The translations under genes and the position numbers were made by a program. Of a stretch of 64,000 nt of DNA, positions 9,380 to 21,146 are shown one piece after another. Under the pieces are notes generated by a model. The model searched no databases. It saw nothing but the letters and a program-made list of their open reading frames with translations, and was not told where the DNA came from. Each line of letters begins with the position of its first letter. Position 1 is the stretch's first letter. This DNA comes from Halostagnicola sp. A56 (lineage in GTDB: Archaea > Halobacteriota > Halobacteria > Halobacteriales > Natrialbaceae), in the NCBI RefSeq assembly GCF_000691505.1, contig NZ_JMIP02000014.1, positions 51,943 through 115,942 of the forward strand, in the 5' to 3' direction.

Positions 9380-9897
9380 CAGGCGTCGATATTGAGTTCG
9401 TCCTCGAGGGCGGCGAGTCGGTCGTCCATCGCGTGTACGAGGCGGTCGTTGTCCATCGATTCGACAGGTGATCCGCACTCTGGGCACTCGAAGCCGAAGT
9501 CCATCGCCTCGCCGAACTCGAAGCGAATCGAACAGATCTCACAGAGGTAGAACTCGTGATTCCGTTCGTACTCCTGGCGGTCCTCGAGCGCCTCGTGCAG
9601 CCGGTGCATCTCCTCTTCTAGGTTCTCCGGAATGTTGTCGTACTCGAACGTCCAGAGGTAGGTGAGCCACCCCGAGTCCTCGTCGCGGAGGCGGCGGTAC
9701 GTAGCCAGGTCGTTCTCGTACAGGATAAACAGCGCCCGACGAACGTCGTTTAACTCGAGATCGAGCTCCTCGGCGAGCTCCTCGTCGGTCACTTCCCCGT
9801 CCGGCGGCGCCGCCGCGACGGGCATCCCCGTTGGACCGACCAGCTCGTGTAAGTACTTCTGGATGACTGGATCCTCGAGCAGGTCCTCAAAAGCCAT
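9379..9897 (-). CDS. tfe: Transcription factor E, alpha subunit
   Basis: A 172-residue homologue of eukaryotic TFIIE-alpha, which helps RNA polymerase open promoters. The N-terminal half is a winged helix (about residues 1-85). The C-terminal half is a zinc ribbon with four cysteines, C119-E-I-C122 and C138-P-E-C141. Length and layout match archaeal TFE. It is the first gene of a two-gene unit with the DUF2110 gene, overlapping by one base. Confidence 0.95.
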   Translation of the reverse strand: MAFEDLLEDPVIQKYLHELVGPTGMPVAAAPPDGEVTDEELAEELDLELNDVRRALFILYENDLATYRRLRDEDSGWLTYLWTFEYDNIPENLEEEMHRLHEALEDRQEYERNHEFYLCEICSIRFEFGEAMDFGFECPECGSPVESMDNDRLVHAMDDRLAALEDELNIDA

Positions 9898-10021
9898 TAG
9901 CTACTCCTAATAGTATGCGACCATTAAGTCTTTTGAGCGACGACGGAGCCGGGCGATTTCGCCACCGCGTGGAGGCCGGCCGTTCGTTCGAACTCGAGTG
10001 GCCAATCGACCCGTTCGCGAC

Positions 10022-10567
10022 TCACTCGTCGACTGATTCGACGCGTTTGCCGGTCGCTTTGGGAACGACGCGTCGGTCCGCGTTTTCCCACTCTCTGTCG
10101 AACTCGCGGCCCTCGTAGAGTCGGTCGAGAAAGACCGCCAGCCCGGCGACCTCCGAGTGGGGCTGGTTGGTGACACCGACGTTCCAGTCGGCCGCTTCGT
10201 AGACGTCGAAGGAGACCTTCTCGGAGCCGACGACGAGCAACAGCGGGCGGTCGTCCGTGAAATGTGCGCGTCGGATCCCCTCCTCGACGGTCTCGATTCG
10301 CTCGCCGTACATCGTCAGGTGGGCGACTTCTCCCTCCCAGTTTCGGATGATCGCGTTCGGCGACTCAGTCAGTTCGACGTCGAACGGGCCGCCGAAGCGG
10401 TCGGTGATGTCCGCGACCGTCTCGAGCGATTGGCCGGCATTATCGGGAAAGATCACCCGATCGGCGCCGAGCGCCCGCGCGGTCAGGCCGACGTGTGTCG
10501 TCATCCGCTCGTCGCGTCCGGGCCGGTGACCGAGCCGGAGGACGGCGACCTCGCTGTCGTCGTGCAT
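10022..10567 (-). CDS. tRNA (cytidine(56)-2'-O)-methyltransferase, Trm56 type
   Basis: A 181-residue SPOUT-class methyltransferase of the archaeal Trm56 family, which methylates the 2'-OH of C56 in the T-loop of tRNA using S-adenosylmethionine. Family features seen are the start VAVLRLGHRPGRDERMTTHV, then LTARALGADRV, and the knot region LLLVVGSEKV followed by NVGVTNQPHSEVAGLAVFLDRL. Length is normal for the family. It stands alone on the minus strand. Confidence 0.9.
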   Translation of the reverse strand: MHDDSEVAVLRLGHRPGRDERMTTHVGLTARALGADRVIFPDNAGQSLETVADITDRFGGPFDVELTESPNAIIRNWEGEVAHLTMYGERIETVEEGIRRAHFTDDRPLLLVVGSEKVSFDVYEAADWNVGVTNQPHSEVAGLAVFLDRLYEGREFDREWENADRRVVPKATGKRVESVDE

Positions 10568-10786
10568 GCGCGTAGCTACATTCGGATGCGGTTAGGCGGT
10601 TTCGTTTTCGACCGTTGGTCGCTACCGAATACTGGATCGCGCGGTACTCGCTCGAGAGGCTACGACGGTCTCGCAGACGAGTCGAGTGCGGTGAAGCGTA
10701 GACGCCGTCGTGGGTCGATAGCCTTTTTTCGTGATACTGCGAACGAATCACGCGATGTACGGATTCGACCGTCGGGTGAGCGGCCG

Positions 10787-11008
10787 ATGACCGGGGCCGG
10801 CGAGTGGCTGCGAACTGCGCGCGAACAGCGGTGGGGAATCCTGACCGACCTCGCGTTCGCGGTCGTCTGGGTGACGCTGGTCGAAGTCGTCGCCTACTTC
10901 CTCGAGCCGCCGACGTGGGTGTACTACATGCTCATGCTCGCGGGGATCGTCGCCTACTTCGGCTTCGTGTGGAACGTCGAGCTGGCGATCCGCCAGCAGG
11001 ATCGGTAG
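10787..11008 (+). CDS. Small two-helix membrane protein, hypothetical
   Basis: A 73-residue product beginning MTGAGEWLRTAREQRWGIL. Two membrane helices follow (about residues 20-40 and 45-65) and then a short basic/polar end. The start at 10787 is the first ATG that gives a sensible N-terminus. Related short proteins occur in haloarchaea but I do not recognise a named function. It is convergent with the UspA gene at 11120. Confidence 0.6.
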   Translation: MTGAGEWLRTAREQRWGILTDLAFAVVWVTLVEVVAYFLEPPTWVYYMLMLAGIVAYFGFVWNVELAIRQQDR

Positions 11009-11119
11009 TCACGCGAGTGGCATCGGAAATCACCGTCCGTCGCTGTTGTCGATGCGAACGACGACGGTCGCCACTGTCGCCCTCGATACTCGGTGCCGCT
11101 AAAAAAGGCTCGAGCCGCG

Positions 11120-11578
11120 TTATTCCTCGTCGCTGTCGATGACCAGTACCGGAGCGCGAGTCGACCGCAGGGTCCGCTCGGTGACGCTACCGAGCAGCGC
11201 CCGACGGACGCCGGTGCGTCCGTGCGATCCCATGACGACGAGATCGATATCGTTGCTCGTGACGTAGTTGGCGATCATGTCGTGGGGTCGTCCCGCCGAG
11301 ACGTGCTCGACGACGTCGATCCCCAGTTCGGCGGCGCGATCGGCCACGTAGCCCGTGGCCGTCTCGGCGCGCTCACGGACTTCGTCCATCTCGCCGTAGT
11401 TGCCCTGCTCGATTCGGTCGAGCTGTTCGCCGCCGAGGCTGAGACTCATCGCGTTGGTGTCGACCACGTACAGGGCGTGAACTTCGGCCCCGTACTTGTC
11501 GGCGAGATCGAGCGCGTGCTCGACCGCCTCTTCGGCCGTGTCGCTACCGTCGGTCGGAACGAGTATTCTATCGTACAT
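11120..11578 (-). CDS. Universal stress protein (UspA family)
   Basis: A 152-residue single-domain UspA protein. It starts MYDRILVPTDGS and has the ATP-binding signature GSHGRTGVRRALLGSVTE near the C-terminus (G-2x-G-9x-G-S/T), so it probably binds ATP. It lies 4 bases beyond the end of the symporter gene (stop at 11583), on the same strand, which suggests co-transcription with the solute:sodium symporter pair. Confidence 0.9.
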   Translation of the reverse strand: MYDRILVPTDGSDTAEEAVEHALDLADKYGAEVHALYVVDTNAMSLSLGGEQLDRIEQGNYGEMDEVRERAETATGYVADRAAELGIDVVEHVSAGRPHDMIANYVTSNDIDLVVMGSHGRTGVRRALLGSVTERTLRSTRAPVLVIDSDEE

Positions 11579-11582
11579 GGGT

Positions 11583-13274
11583 CTAGTCGTCCGCGGGGGT
11601 CTCGCCCCCGTCGGTTACGACGTCTTCTGCGGTCTGTTGCTGGCGCATCGGCTCGGGGCTGTGACACTGCCGGACGATCCGCTTGGTCTCCATGTCCGGC
11701 TCCTCGGTCACCAGCGAGACGACGATGGTGACGGCGAAGACGATCGGCAGGGTGATCAGCGCCGAGCCGATCGCGGGCATCAACTGTGCCAGACCCGTCG
11801 ACAGCGGGGCCTCGAGGCCGCCCACGTAGTTCGGGACGATCTCGTTTATCATCGGGATCGACCAGCCGACCAGTCCGGTGATCATGCCGGCGAGCGCGCC
11901 CTGGCGGTTTGCGTTCTCCCACCACATTCCGAGGAAGAACATCGGGAACAGCACGGAGCCGGCCAGCGCGAACGCGTAGCCGACGAGCGCGGCGATCGAC
12001 GACGCCGGGTCGAGCGCGGCGAGCGTCGTCAGCACGCCGAGCGCGACGATCGAGAGGCGACCGACGAGGATCTGCTCGCGCTGGGTCGCGTCCTCGTTGA
12101 TGATGTTCGTGTAGATGTCGTGGCTAATCGCCGAGGAACCGGCGATGAACAGCCCGGCGACGGTCGCGATGGCCGCCGCGATACCGCCGGCTGCGACGAT
12201 GCCGACGAACCACTGGGGCAGGTTCGACAGCTGGGCCGCTAGCACGACGATGACTTCACTGGCCGCACTGGTCATCCCCGGATCGCCGTAGGTCGGGCCG
12301 ACGTTCTGACTGTAGAGGTCGGTCCCGAACGCCGCGAACGCGGGGGCGCTCCAGTAGAGGATGCAGATGAAGAACAGTCCCCAGACGGTCGACCAGCGAG
12401 CCGTCCGCTCGCTCTCGACCGTGTAGAACCGCACCAGCACGTGGGGTAGTCCGCAGGTCCCGACGATCAGCGAGAACGTCGTCGCGATCCAGAGGTAGTA
12501 ACCCGAGGTCGCGAACGGTTCGCTGAACTCGCTCCCGAGGTCGTTTATCAACATTCCGTACTCGAGCTGTGGCAGCACCGTCGAGTAGCCGTTCGTGTAG
12601 CCGACGACGAACAGGCCGACGACGAACGCCAGAATGAGGATAATGTACTGGACGGCCTGGTTCTTCGTCGCCCCCATCATACCCGACAGGGTGAGGTAGC
12701 CGACGGTGATGACCATCATGGCGACGACCATCACCTGGTAGCCGTCGAGGCCGGGAATGAGGCCGCCGTAGTCGCCGAAGATGTACAGGCCGACCAGGGC
12801 CATCCCCTTCGCCTGCCCGATGGCGTAGACGAAGCCGATGAGGAACGTCGTCACGGCCGCGATGGCGCGCGCGCTGTCGGAGTTGAAGCGGTCGCCGACG
12901 AAGTCCGGCGCGGTGTACTTGCCGAACCGGCGCAGTTGCGCGGCCATGAAGATGAGCAGGATGAAGTACCCCGTCGTCCAGCCGACGACGTACACGAGCC
13001 CGTAAAAGCCCGCCAGTGCGATCGAGGCCGCCATCCCGAGGTAGGACGCCGCCGACATCCAGTTCGCACCGATCGCCATCCCGTTCTCTAAGTTCCCGAT
13101 CGAACGGCCGGCGACCCACATGTCTTCGGTGTCGGCCACACGGAAGACGAAGCCGATAGCGAGGAACAGTCCGAGCATCCCGAGGACGAGCAGGGCCGGG
13201 AGGAGCTTGAACGAGATGTTGAGCGACTCCGGAAGGAGACTCTCCTGAAGCGGCACGAACGAGACGCCCGTCAT
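11583..13274 (-). CDS. Solute:sodium symporter, probable acetate/carboxylate type
   Basis: A 563-residue SSS-family transporter with about 13 membrane segments. Family signs include GRSIGNLENGMAIGANWMSAASYLG and, later, GGIAAAIATVAGLFIAGSSAISHDIY. This resembles ActP-type cation/acetate symporters. It overlaps the end of the DUF4212 gene by 4 bases and is followed by a UspA gene, while an acetyl-CoA synthetase lies just upstream. That context supports uptake of acetate or another short carboxylate; the substrate itself is inferred. Confidence 0.85.
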   Translation of the reverse strand: MTGVSFVPLQESLLPESLNISFKLLPALLVLGMLGLFLAIGFVFRVADTEDMWVAGRSIGNLENGMAIGANWMSAASYLGMAASIALAGFYGLVYVVGWTTGYFILLIFMAAQLRRFGKYTAPDFVGDRFNSDSARAIAAVTTFLIGFVYAIGQAKGMALVGLYIFGDYGGLIPGLDGYQVMVVAMMVITVGYLTLSGMMGATKNQAVQYIILILAFVVGLFVVGYTNGYSTVLPQLEYGMLINDLGSEFSEPFATSGYYLWIATTFSLIVGTCGLPHVLVRFYTVESERTARWSTVWGLFFICILYWSAPAFAAFGTDLYSQNVGPTYGDPGMTSAASEVIVVLAAQLSNLPQWFVGIVAAGGIAAAIATVAGLFIAGSSAISHDIYTNIINEDATQREQILVGRLSIVALGVLTTLAALDPASSIAALVGYAFALAGSVLFPMFFLGMWWENANRQGALAGMITGLVGWSIPMINEIVPNYVGGLEAPLSTGLAQLMPAIGSALITLPIVFAVTIVVSLVTEEPDMETKRIVRQCHSPEPMRQQQTAEDVVTDGGETPADD

Positions 13275-13717
13275 TCGTTGACACCCCCGTCGGCGGCCGC
13301 CGCATCGGCGCTCCCGTGGTCAGTGCCCTCAACGGTTGCGTGATCGATGCCGTACTTCTCGTCTAACGCGTCTCGCTTGCGTGAGTACCAGAACGAGAGG
13401 ATCAACGCGCTCGTCGGCGCACCGAACGCGACGAGGAAGTAATGAAGCGGGAAGCCGAGCACCGGCATCTGGACCGTCATCGCGTCGGTGGCGACGTATG
13501 TCGCCGTCACCGGGCCGAACACGGCGAGTACCCAGATGACGAATCCCGTCCAGACGATGCGAAGGTGATCGCGCATGAACGGCGTGCTCGGGTTCAATAG
13601 ATTGACTTCCGAACTGAGGTAGTCCGTATTTCGATGGGATTGGCCAGCCTGTCCGGCGACCCCCCCGTCCGTTGCAGCCTGTTTGTCAGTCGTATCGTGA
13701 GTGTTATTATCTGGCAT
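13271..13717 (-). CDS. DUF4212 protein, small subunit of solute:sodium symporter
   Basis: A 148-residue protein with two membrane helices (about residues 55-80 and 90-112) flanked by charged tails. It belongs to the DUF4212 family, found beside SSS symporters and regarded as an accessory subunit. The typical FPLHYFLVAFGAPTSALIL followed by a FWYSRKRDALDEKYG end is present. It overlaps the symporter start by 4 bases, so the two are translationally coupled. Confidence 0.85.
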   Translation of the reverse strand: MPDNNTHDTTDKQAATDGGVAGQAGQSHRNTDYLSSEVNLLNPSTPFMRDHLRIVWTGFVIWVLAVFGPVTATYVATDAMTVQMPVLGFPLHYFLVAFGAPTSALILSFWYSRKRDALDEKYGIDHATVEGTDHGSADAAAADGGVNE

Positions 13718-13775
13718 ATGTCTGTGAATTGTAGTTCCCCCTCGAGTGGTATTTTCGAAAATCGAGCGGGTTGTC

Positions 13776-15752
13776 TTAGTCGCTATCGACCTGTGCAGCG
13801 ATGTCGTCGACGATCTCGGGATTTCGCAATGTCGAGGTGTTCCCGAGTTCGTTGCCGCTCGCGATGTCTTCTAACAGTCGTCGCATGATTTTGCCCGAGC
13901 GCGTTTTCGGTAATTCCGGCGTGAAGATGACCTCCTCCGGTTTCGCGATCGGGCCGATCGACTCGAGGACCCCCTCGACGACGCGCTCCTCGAGTTCGTC
14001 GCCCTCTTCGTAGCCGTCTTCGGTGATGGCGTAGACGTAGACGGCCTCGCCTTTGACCTCGTGGTCGCCGCCGACGACGGCGGCTTCGGCGACGCCTTCG
14101 ACGCCGACGATTGCGCTTTCGATCTCCATCGTCCCGAGCCGGTGGCCCGAGACGTTGATTACGTCGTCGACCCGGCCGAGGACGGTGATGTAGCCGTCAT
14201 CGTCGATCTTCGCGCCGTCCTCGGGGAAGTAGACCCACTCGTCGGAATCGGGATCGGAGTACTCGGACCAGTACTCCTCGATAAAGCGGTCGTCGTTCTG
14301 ATAGAGTGTGCGAAGCATTCCGGGCCACGGCTGATCGACCGTCAGATAGCCCGCGTTACCGGGCTCGACCCGGTTTCCGTCGACGTCGACGATCCGTCCG
14401 TCGATCCCCGGCAGCGGTGGTCCGGCCGATCCAGGCTTCATCGTGCCGACTCCTGGCAGCGTCGTGATCATCATGCCGCCGGTTTCAGTCTGCCACCAGG
14501 TATCAACGATCGGACACTCCTCATTGCCGATGTGTTTGTAGTACCATTTCCAGGCGCGCGGATTGATCGGTTCGCCGACCGTCCCAAGCAGTCGAAGCGA
14601 GGAGAGGTCGTATCCCTGTGGGTACTCGGCGCCCCACTTCATGAACGCGCGGATCGCCGTCGGCGCGGTGTAGAAGATGTCGACATCGTTCTTCTCGACG
14701 ATCTCCCACATGCGGTCTTTCTCCGGGTAATCCGGCGTTCCCTCGTACATCACCGAGGTCGTCCCGAGCGCGAGCGGGCCGTAGACGATGTAGGAGTGGC
14801 CGGTGATCCAGCCGATGTCGGCCGAACACCAGTAGGTGTCGTCGGCCTCGATGTCGAGGACGGCGTGGCTCGTCCAAGCGGCGTAGGAAAGGTACCCCCC
14901 GGTCGTGTGTTTCACGCCCTTCGGTTTCCCGGTCGTTCCCGACGTATACATCAGGAACAGCATGTCCTCGGCGTCGCGCGAAACCGGTTCGACCGACGCG
15001 CCCGCGTACTCCGCGACGAGTTCGTCGTAATCGTGCTGGTTGTCGGAAAGCGAGTGCTCGAGTTCGTCGCCCAGTCGGTCGACGACGACGACATCGGAAA
15101 CCTCGTGGTCGACGCCTGCGAGACCCTCGTTTGCCTTCTCGATGTGATCGAGCGCGTCCCCGCGGCGATAGTACCCATCACAGGTGACGAGATACTCGCT
15201 GTCGGCCGAGTTCATTCGGGTGGCCAACGCGTCGGCCGAGAAGCCGGCGAAGACGACCGAGTGCGGCGCACCCAGTCGGGCACACGCGAGCATCGCGATC
15301 GGCAGCTCCGGAATCATCGGCATGTACAGCGTGACGACATCGTCTTCCTCGACGCCGAGATCGCGAAGCGTCGCGGCGAACTCCTCAACCTCCTCGAGGA
15401 GGTCATCGTACGTGTACGTACGCGTCTCACCAAGTTCTCCCTCCCACTCGATCGCGACGCTGTCGCCGCGACCGGCTTCGACGTGTCGGTCCAGACAGTT
15501 TGCCGACGCGTTCAGTCGTCCACCGGTGAACCACTCGTAGAAGGGTGCATCGTCGTCTACGAGTACGTCGTCGTACTCCTCGTCCCATTCGAGCATGTCG
15601 GCTGCTCGTTCCCAACACTCCGGCCAGTTCTCCTCGAACTCCTCGTATATCCCCTCGTCCGAGACATTCGCCTGCTCGACGAACGACTCCGGTGGCTCGA
15701 AGGCCTCCTGTTCTTCGAGGCGCACCTCGAGATCGACGTTCTCGTCTGTCAT
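13776..15752 (-). CDS. acs: Acetyl-CoA synthetase (first paralogue)
   Basis: A 658-residue AMP-forming acetyl-CoA synthetase that makes acetyl-CoA from acetate, ATP and CoA. The adenylate-forming motif MYTSGTTGKPKGVKHTTGGY, the DTWWQTETGG motif and the C-terminal TRSGKIMRRLL catalytic-lysine motif are all present. I start at ATG 15752 (MTDENVDLEV). The DUF4212/symporter/UspA genes follow on the same strand with a 58-base gap. A second copy lies at 18522-20495, with a regulator in between. Confidence 0.95.
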   Translation of the reverse strand: MTDENVDLEVRLEEQEAFEPPESFVEQANVSDEGIYEEFEENWPECWERAADMLEWDEEYDDVLVDDDAPFYEWFTGGRLNASANCLDRHVEAGRGDSVAIEWEGELGETRTYTYDDLLEEVEEFAATLRDLGVEEDDVVTLYMPMIPELPIAMLACARLGAPHSVVFAGFSADALATRMNSADSEYLVTCDGYYRRGDALDHIEKANEGLAGVDHEVSDVVVVDRLGDELEHSLSDNQHDYDELVAEYAGASVEPVSRDAEDMLFLMYTSGTTGKPKGVKHTTGGYLSYAAWTSHAVLDIEADDTYWCSADIGWITGHSYIVYGPLALGTTSVMYEGTPDYPEKDRMWEIVEKNDVDIFYTAPTAIRAFMKWGAEYPQGYDLSSLRLLGTVGEPINPRAWKWYYKHIGNEECPIVDTWWQTETGGMMITTLPGVGTMKPGSAGPPLPGIDGRIVDVDGNRVEPGNAGYLTVDQPWPGMLRTLYQNDDRFIEEYWSEYSDPDSDEWVYFPEDGAKIDDDGYITVLGRVDDVINVSGHRLGTMEIESAIVGVEGVAEAAVVGGDHEVKGEAVYVYAITEDGYEEGDELEERVVEGVLESIGPIAKPEEVIFTPELPKTRSGKIMRRLLEDIASGNELGNTSTLRNPEIVDDIAAQVDSD

Positions 15753-15784
15753 GGTACACCCAATCAATGACGAACCAGGGTACT

Positions 15785-15850
15785 AAACGGAGTATCTAGC
15801 TGTGTAAAACCACAACGCAATAACATAACTATATATCATTAATTTCTTAG
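15785..15850 (-). promoter_or_regulatory. AT-rich promoter region of the first acs
   Basis: A stretch of clearly lower GC than the surroundings, with ATATATCATTAATTTCTTAG on the plus strand around 15831-15850. It is the only AT-rich block between acs and the regulator gene and is the likely site of TATA/BRE elements for acs. The exact TATA box was not fixed. Confidence 0.4.
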
Positions 15851-16028
15851 CTGTCGGAGCACAATTATCGGAATCCGATGTTTCGACGCCGTCGACAGCC
15901 GAGACGCACGATCGTGAGTGGACGGCATACGGTATGCTATCAGCAATCACGGCGGATACTCGGTCTCGAGTCTAGATACGTAAGGGGTAAACTCCGCTCG
16001 CGAGACGACCATCGTACCCGACGGACCG

Positions 16029-18362
16029 CTACTCGCTGGCGGCGTCGAAAAACGTCCGGAGGAGTTCGTGCTGTCCCTTCCGCAAGTGGTTGTGCAGCGT
16101 CGGCGAGGAAACGCCCATCGCGTCCGCGACCTCCTCGGCGGTGCTCTCTCGGGGCCAGTCGTAGTACCCGCCGAAGTACGCCGCCCGCAGAGCCGATTCC
16201 TGCCGGTCCGTGAGTCGATCCGCGAGCCCGTTACGGAACTCGGCGGCCGTCTGGACGGTCCGTTCGACCTCGCGTTTGCCGGCGAGTTCGGAGTCCGGAA
16301 AGACCGAGCGCAACCCGTCGACGATCGTCCGGAGATCGGTACCGCCCGCACACTCGGCGGCGATGGTCGCCTCCCCGTTCTCGACGACGGCCTCGAGAAC
16401 GGTCACGCCGTACTCGGTGAGTGTCAGCGTCGGACACGACCCCTCGACGATGAACTCGACGCGCCAGCCGTCCTCGTAGGTTTCGATCAACCGACAGTCG
16501 CCGATCCCCGGATCGGATTCGGCCAGTTCGAACACCGTGGCTGGAGAGCCGTCCTGCAGCGTCACGTAGTAGAGCTGCGTCGACTCGGAGACGGGGACGA
16601 ACGAGTCGATTTCGAACCGGCAATCGAGCTGGGCGGACGCGTCGACGAAGAACGACTGCTCGTCTCGGCAGACGAACTCGAGTTCGACGACCGTATCCGA
16701 CAGCAGGAGGTTGCGCCGGCGAACGGCCGCGATGGCGTACCCGACCTGCCGACCGATCGTCTCGAGCCAGTCGAGTTCGTCCCGGTCGAAGGCGTCATCG
16801 CGCTCTGTGACGACCGAGAGCGTCCCGTAGACGGTATCGCCGTACGAGACGCAAACGCGGGCGAGGGTTCCCTCGACGTACTCTTCGTCGACCCGTCCAG
16901 CGACGTCCGCGACGACCGTCCGTTCGGCTGGCGGCTCGCCTTCCGACCCGGCCGCCGGCGTCTCACTGGAACCGCTCGCGTCGTCAGTCTCACCGTCGAA
17001 ACGGACGGATCGACCGCTCGAGTGCGAGGCCGACTCGCCGTCGAGTCCGCCGGTGTCCGATCCGCGATGGACGTCGGCCGTCGCGGCTCCGTCGCTCCAC
17101 GTATCGGGCCGCAACCGATCGGCCTCCCCGGGACTAATGGCGCTCGAGGTGCGCCAGTTCGTCCGTGTACCCGTTCGAGCCGTCCGATCGATCCAGGCGT
17201 ATCGATAGGCGGGCCCGTCGACGAAAGCGCGACAGCACTCGGTCTCGACCTCGTCGTGGGTCGAGGCCGACAGGAGTCCCCGGGCTACGGCCCGGAACCG
17301 GCGGGCGACCGCGTCGAATCCCTCGAGTCGATCGTTCCTCGAGCGTTCTGACTCGAGTTTTTCGTGATACGTGGAAACGTCGTGGACGAACAGGCCGTAG
17401 CCCTCGTGCCCACCCGCTCGGTCGGCTGTGGGGACGACGAGTTCGGTCGCTCGAAACCTACTTCCGTCCCGACAGACGAACCCGGTATCGTCCTCGTGGG
17501 GGGACTCCGGCGTTGCGTCCGCGAGCTTCCGCGCGATGGCATCGCCGCTCGCGTCCTCCTCGGCGTAGAAGATAGAAGCGTGCGTGCCGACGATTTCGCT
17601 GGCGTCGTATCCGAACGTCGAGGCGGCGCTTCGGTTCCACCGCTCGACGTAGCCCGCCTCGTCCAGCCGAACGAGCGCGTACCGATCGGTTTCGGCAAGC
17701 ATCGACCTGACGAGCGCGTCGTCTCCCAGCGTCGTCGAATCCTGTGTCGACTCCGATCGATCCTCGACGATTTCGAACGCCTCGACGATCGCCTCGTCCG
17801 TGGGCTCGGAGAGGTACGACTCGAGGGCCTCGAAGCTCTGCCATCCCCCGGCCATCTTTACCACCCGCGGATCGATCTCGTGATCGACCAGCGACGACCG
17901 CGCGAAGTATCGCCGGAGGTCGCTCGAGGAGACGGACGAAAGCGATTCGTCGTTTGCGCGTTCGCCCGCCCGGTCGGCGACGTCGGCGACGAGCATCTGG
18001 AGGCGACGCGGCGTCACCGGAAAAATCCGCTCCGCGTCCCCGATACCGTTGCTCCGGACGTAGCGCTCGAGTTCGCGCTGAATTTCGGTCGGAAGGTAGG
18101 CGGTCCGAGTTTGGCCGGGGTGGGCCTCGCAATCTGCGGACGACTCGCTCTCTTCGGCCGGAATCCTGAGCAAGTATCGCGGCGGATCGGTCCCGACTCG
18201 ATCGATGTCGTCGCTCGAGAGTCGAGCGAGTTCGGCGGGACGAACGCCGACTTCCCCACAGAGCCTGACGACGAGCGCTTCTCGATACGTCTCCGCGGCC
18301 TCGAGAAGCCGATCGTATTGGTTGACCGTCAGCGTCGGCGAATCGGGCTCCGCGACCGTCAT
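16029..18362 (-). CDS. Recombinase-fold / PAS / GAF / Bat-HTH regulator
   Basis: A 777-residue multidomain protein. Residues about 10-200 look like a tyrosine-recombinase catalytic fold: an arginine in GEVGVRPAELARLSSDDI, a DLRRYFARSSL block where active recombinases have HxxR, and GGWQSFEALESYL with a tyrosine. A PAS domain follows (about 225-340), then a GAF domain (about 355-540, interrupted by an acidic linker), a bacterio-opsin-activator type sensor, and a C-terminal HTH (TDRQESALRAAYFGGYYDWPRESTAEEVADAMGVS, split here across the motif). It probably regulates transcription in response to a small-molecule or redox signal. Its position between two acs genes suggests acetate metabolism as target, which is inference. 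Confidence 0.8.
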   Translation of the reverse strand: MTVAEPDSPTLTVNQYDRLLEAAETYREALVVRLCGEVGVRPAELARLSSDDIDRVGTDPPRYLLRIPAEESESSADCEAHPGQTRTAYLPTEIQRELERYVRSNGIGDAERIFPVTPRRLQMLVADVADRAGERANDESLSSVSSSDLRRYFARSSLVDHEIDPRVVKMAGGWQSFEALESYLSEPTDEAIVEAFEIVEDRSESTQDSTTLGDDALVRSMLAETDRYALVRLDEAGYVERWNRSAASTFGYDASEIVGTHASIFYAEEDASGDAIARKLADATPESPHEDDTGFVCRDGSRFRATELVVPTADRAGGHEGYGLFVHDVSTYHEKLESERSRNDRLEGFDAVARRFRAVARGLLSASTHDEVETECCRAFVDGPAYRYAWIDRTARTGTRTNWRTSSAISPGEADRLRPDTWSDGAATADVHRGSDTGGLDGESASHSSGRSVRFDGETDDASGSSETPAAGSEGEPPAERTVVADVAGRVDEEYVEGTLARVCVSYGDTVYGTLSVVTERDDAFDRDELDWLETIGRQVGYAIAAVRRRNLLLSDTVVELEFVCRDEQSFFVDASAQLDCRFEIDSFVPVSESTQLYYVTLQDGSPATVFELAESDPGIGDCRLIETYEDGWRVEFIVEGSCPTLTLTEYGVTVLEAVVENGEATIAAECAGGTDLRTIVDGLRSVFPDSELAGKREVERTVQTAAEFRNGLADRLTDRQESALRAAYFGGYYDWPRESTAEEVADAMGVSSPTLHNHLRKGQHELLRTFFDAASE

Positions 18363-18521
18363 ACTTCGCGCTTTCTACGACGACGAACATAGTAGTATCG
18401 GCTCGTTCGCCAGAATCGTCCCCTTCTCACTCGCTCGCTCGACGGAAGCGAATCAGTTCTCGAGTTTCGTTTCGCGGATTCTAGAGAGACGAAACGACCC
18501 ACACGTCCGGTTTCGGTTCCG

Positions 18522-20495
<1,974 letters not shown>

Positions 20496-20623
20496 ATCTT
20501 GTTCCAATCGACGGACGAGAGACGAATAAACGTTCTGTCGACCGGCGCGTTTCTTGCCGGTTTCGTCGCTCCGCCGGCGAACGTCCTGGGCCGTCGCGCT
20601 CGCCGACCGACCGCCGATCCGAC

Positions 20624-21070
20624 TCAGTCCGTGTGCCGAACGACGTACACGTCGTAGCGCTGGTCGTTTGCGACGGGGCTGCCGACGCTCGAGAGCGGCG
20701 CGATGACCGAGCCGGCGTTCTCCGAGCCGATGAAGACCACGGAGGCCTCGAGCTCCCCGGCGACGAGTCGAATCGCGCGGACGACGTCCGTGGTCGCCGT
20801 CGCGGTCGGCTCGTCCGAGTCGACTCGCTCGGTTCGGAACGTCGCCGACGGCGCGACCGACAGCGCACGGTCGCGGATACCGTCGGCGATGGCGCCGGCG
20901 TCGAACGGCTCGCCTCGAGTGATCCAGCCGCGTTCCTGAGCGTACTCCGCGTCGTCAGGAATCACCGTCAAGACGACGAGTTCCTCGTCAAGCATGTCGC
21001 TGAACTCGGTCGCCTTCTCGAGCGCGCTGGTCGCAAGCTCCGACCCGTCGTAGGGGGCGAGTAGTGTCAT
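20624..21070 (-). CDS. Universal stress protein (UspA family), divergent
   Basis: A 148-residue UspA-fold protein beginning MTLLAPYDGSELATSALEKA and ending SPVANDQRYDVYVVRHTD. It lacks the clear glycine-rich ATP loop of the other UspA proteins here (in its place VFIGSENAGSVIAPLSSVGSP), so it may not bind ATP in the same way. The start at 21070 was chosen because MTLLAPYDGS is the typical first beta strand. It lies between the second acs and another UspA gene, all on the minus strand. Confidence 0.8.
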   Translation of the reverse strand: MTLLAPYDGSELATSALEKATEFSDMLDEELVVLTVIPDDAEYAQERGWITRGEPFDAGAIADGIRDRALSVAPSATFRTERVDSDEPTATATTDVVRAIRLVAGELEASVVFIGSENAGSVIAPLSSVGSPVANDQRYDVYVVRHTD

Positions 21071-21146
21071 AGTGTGGTAATTCACGACGACGACAGTAAA
21101 CCTTCGCCCCGACCGAACCGCCCCCGTGACGCCTCGGGAGCGGCCA

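Noticed and set aside
14061-15770. A 569-codon frame opposite the first acs
   Set aside because: Shadow of acs; no recognisable protein features.
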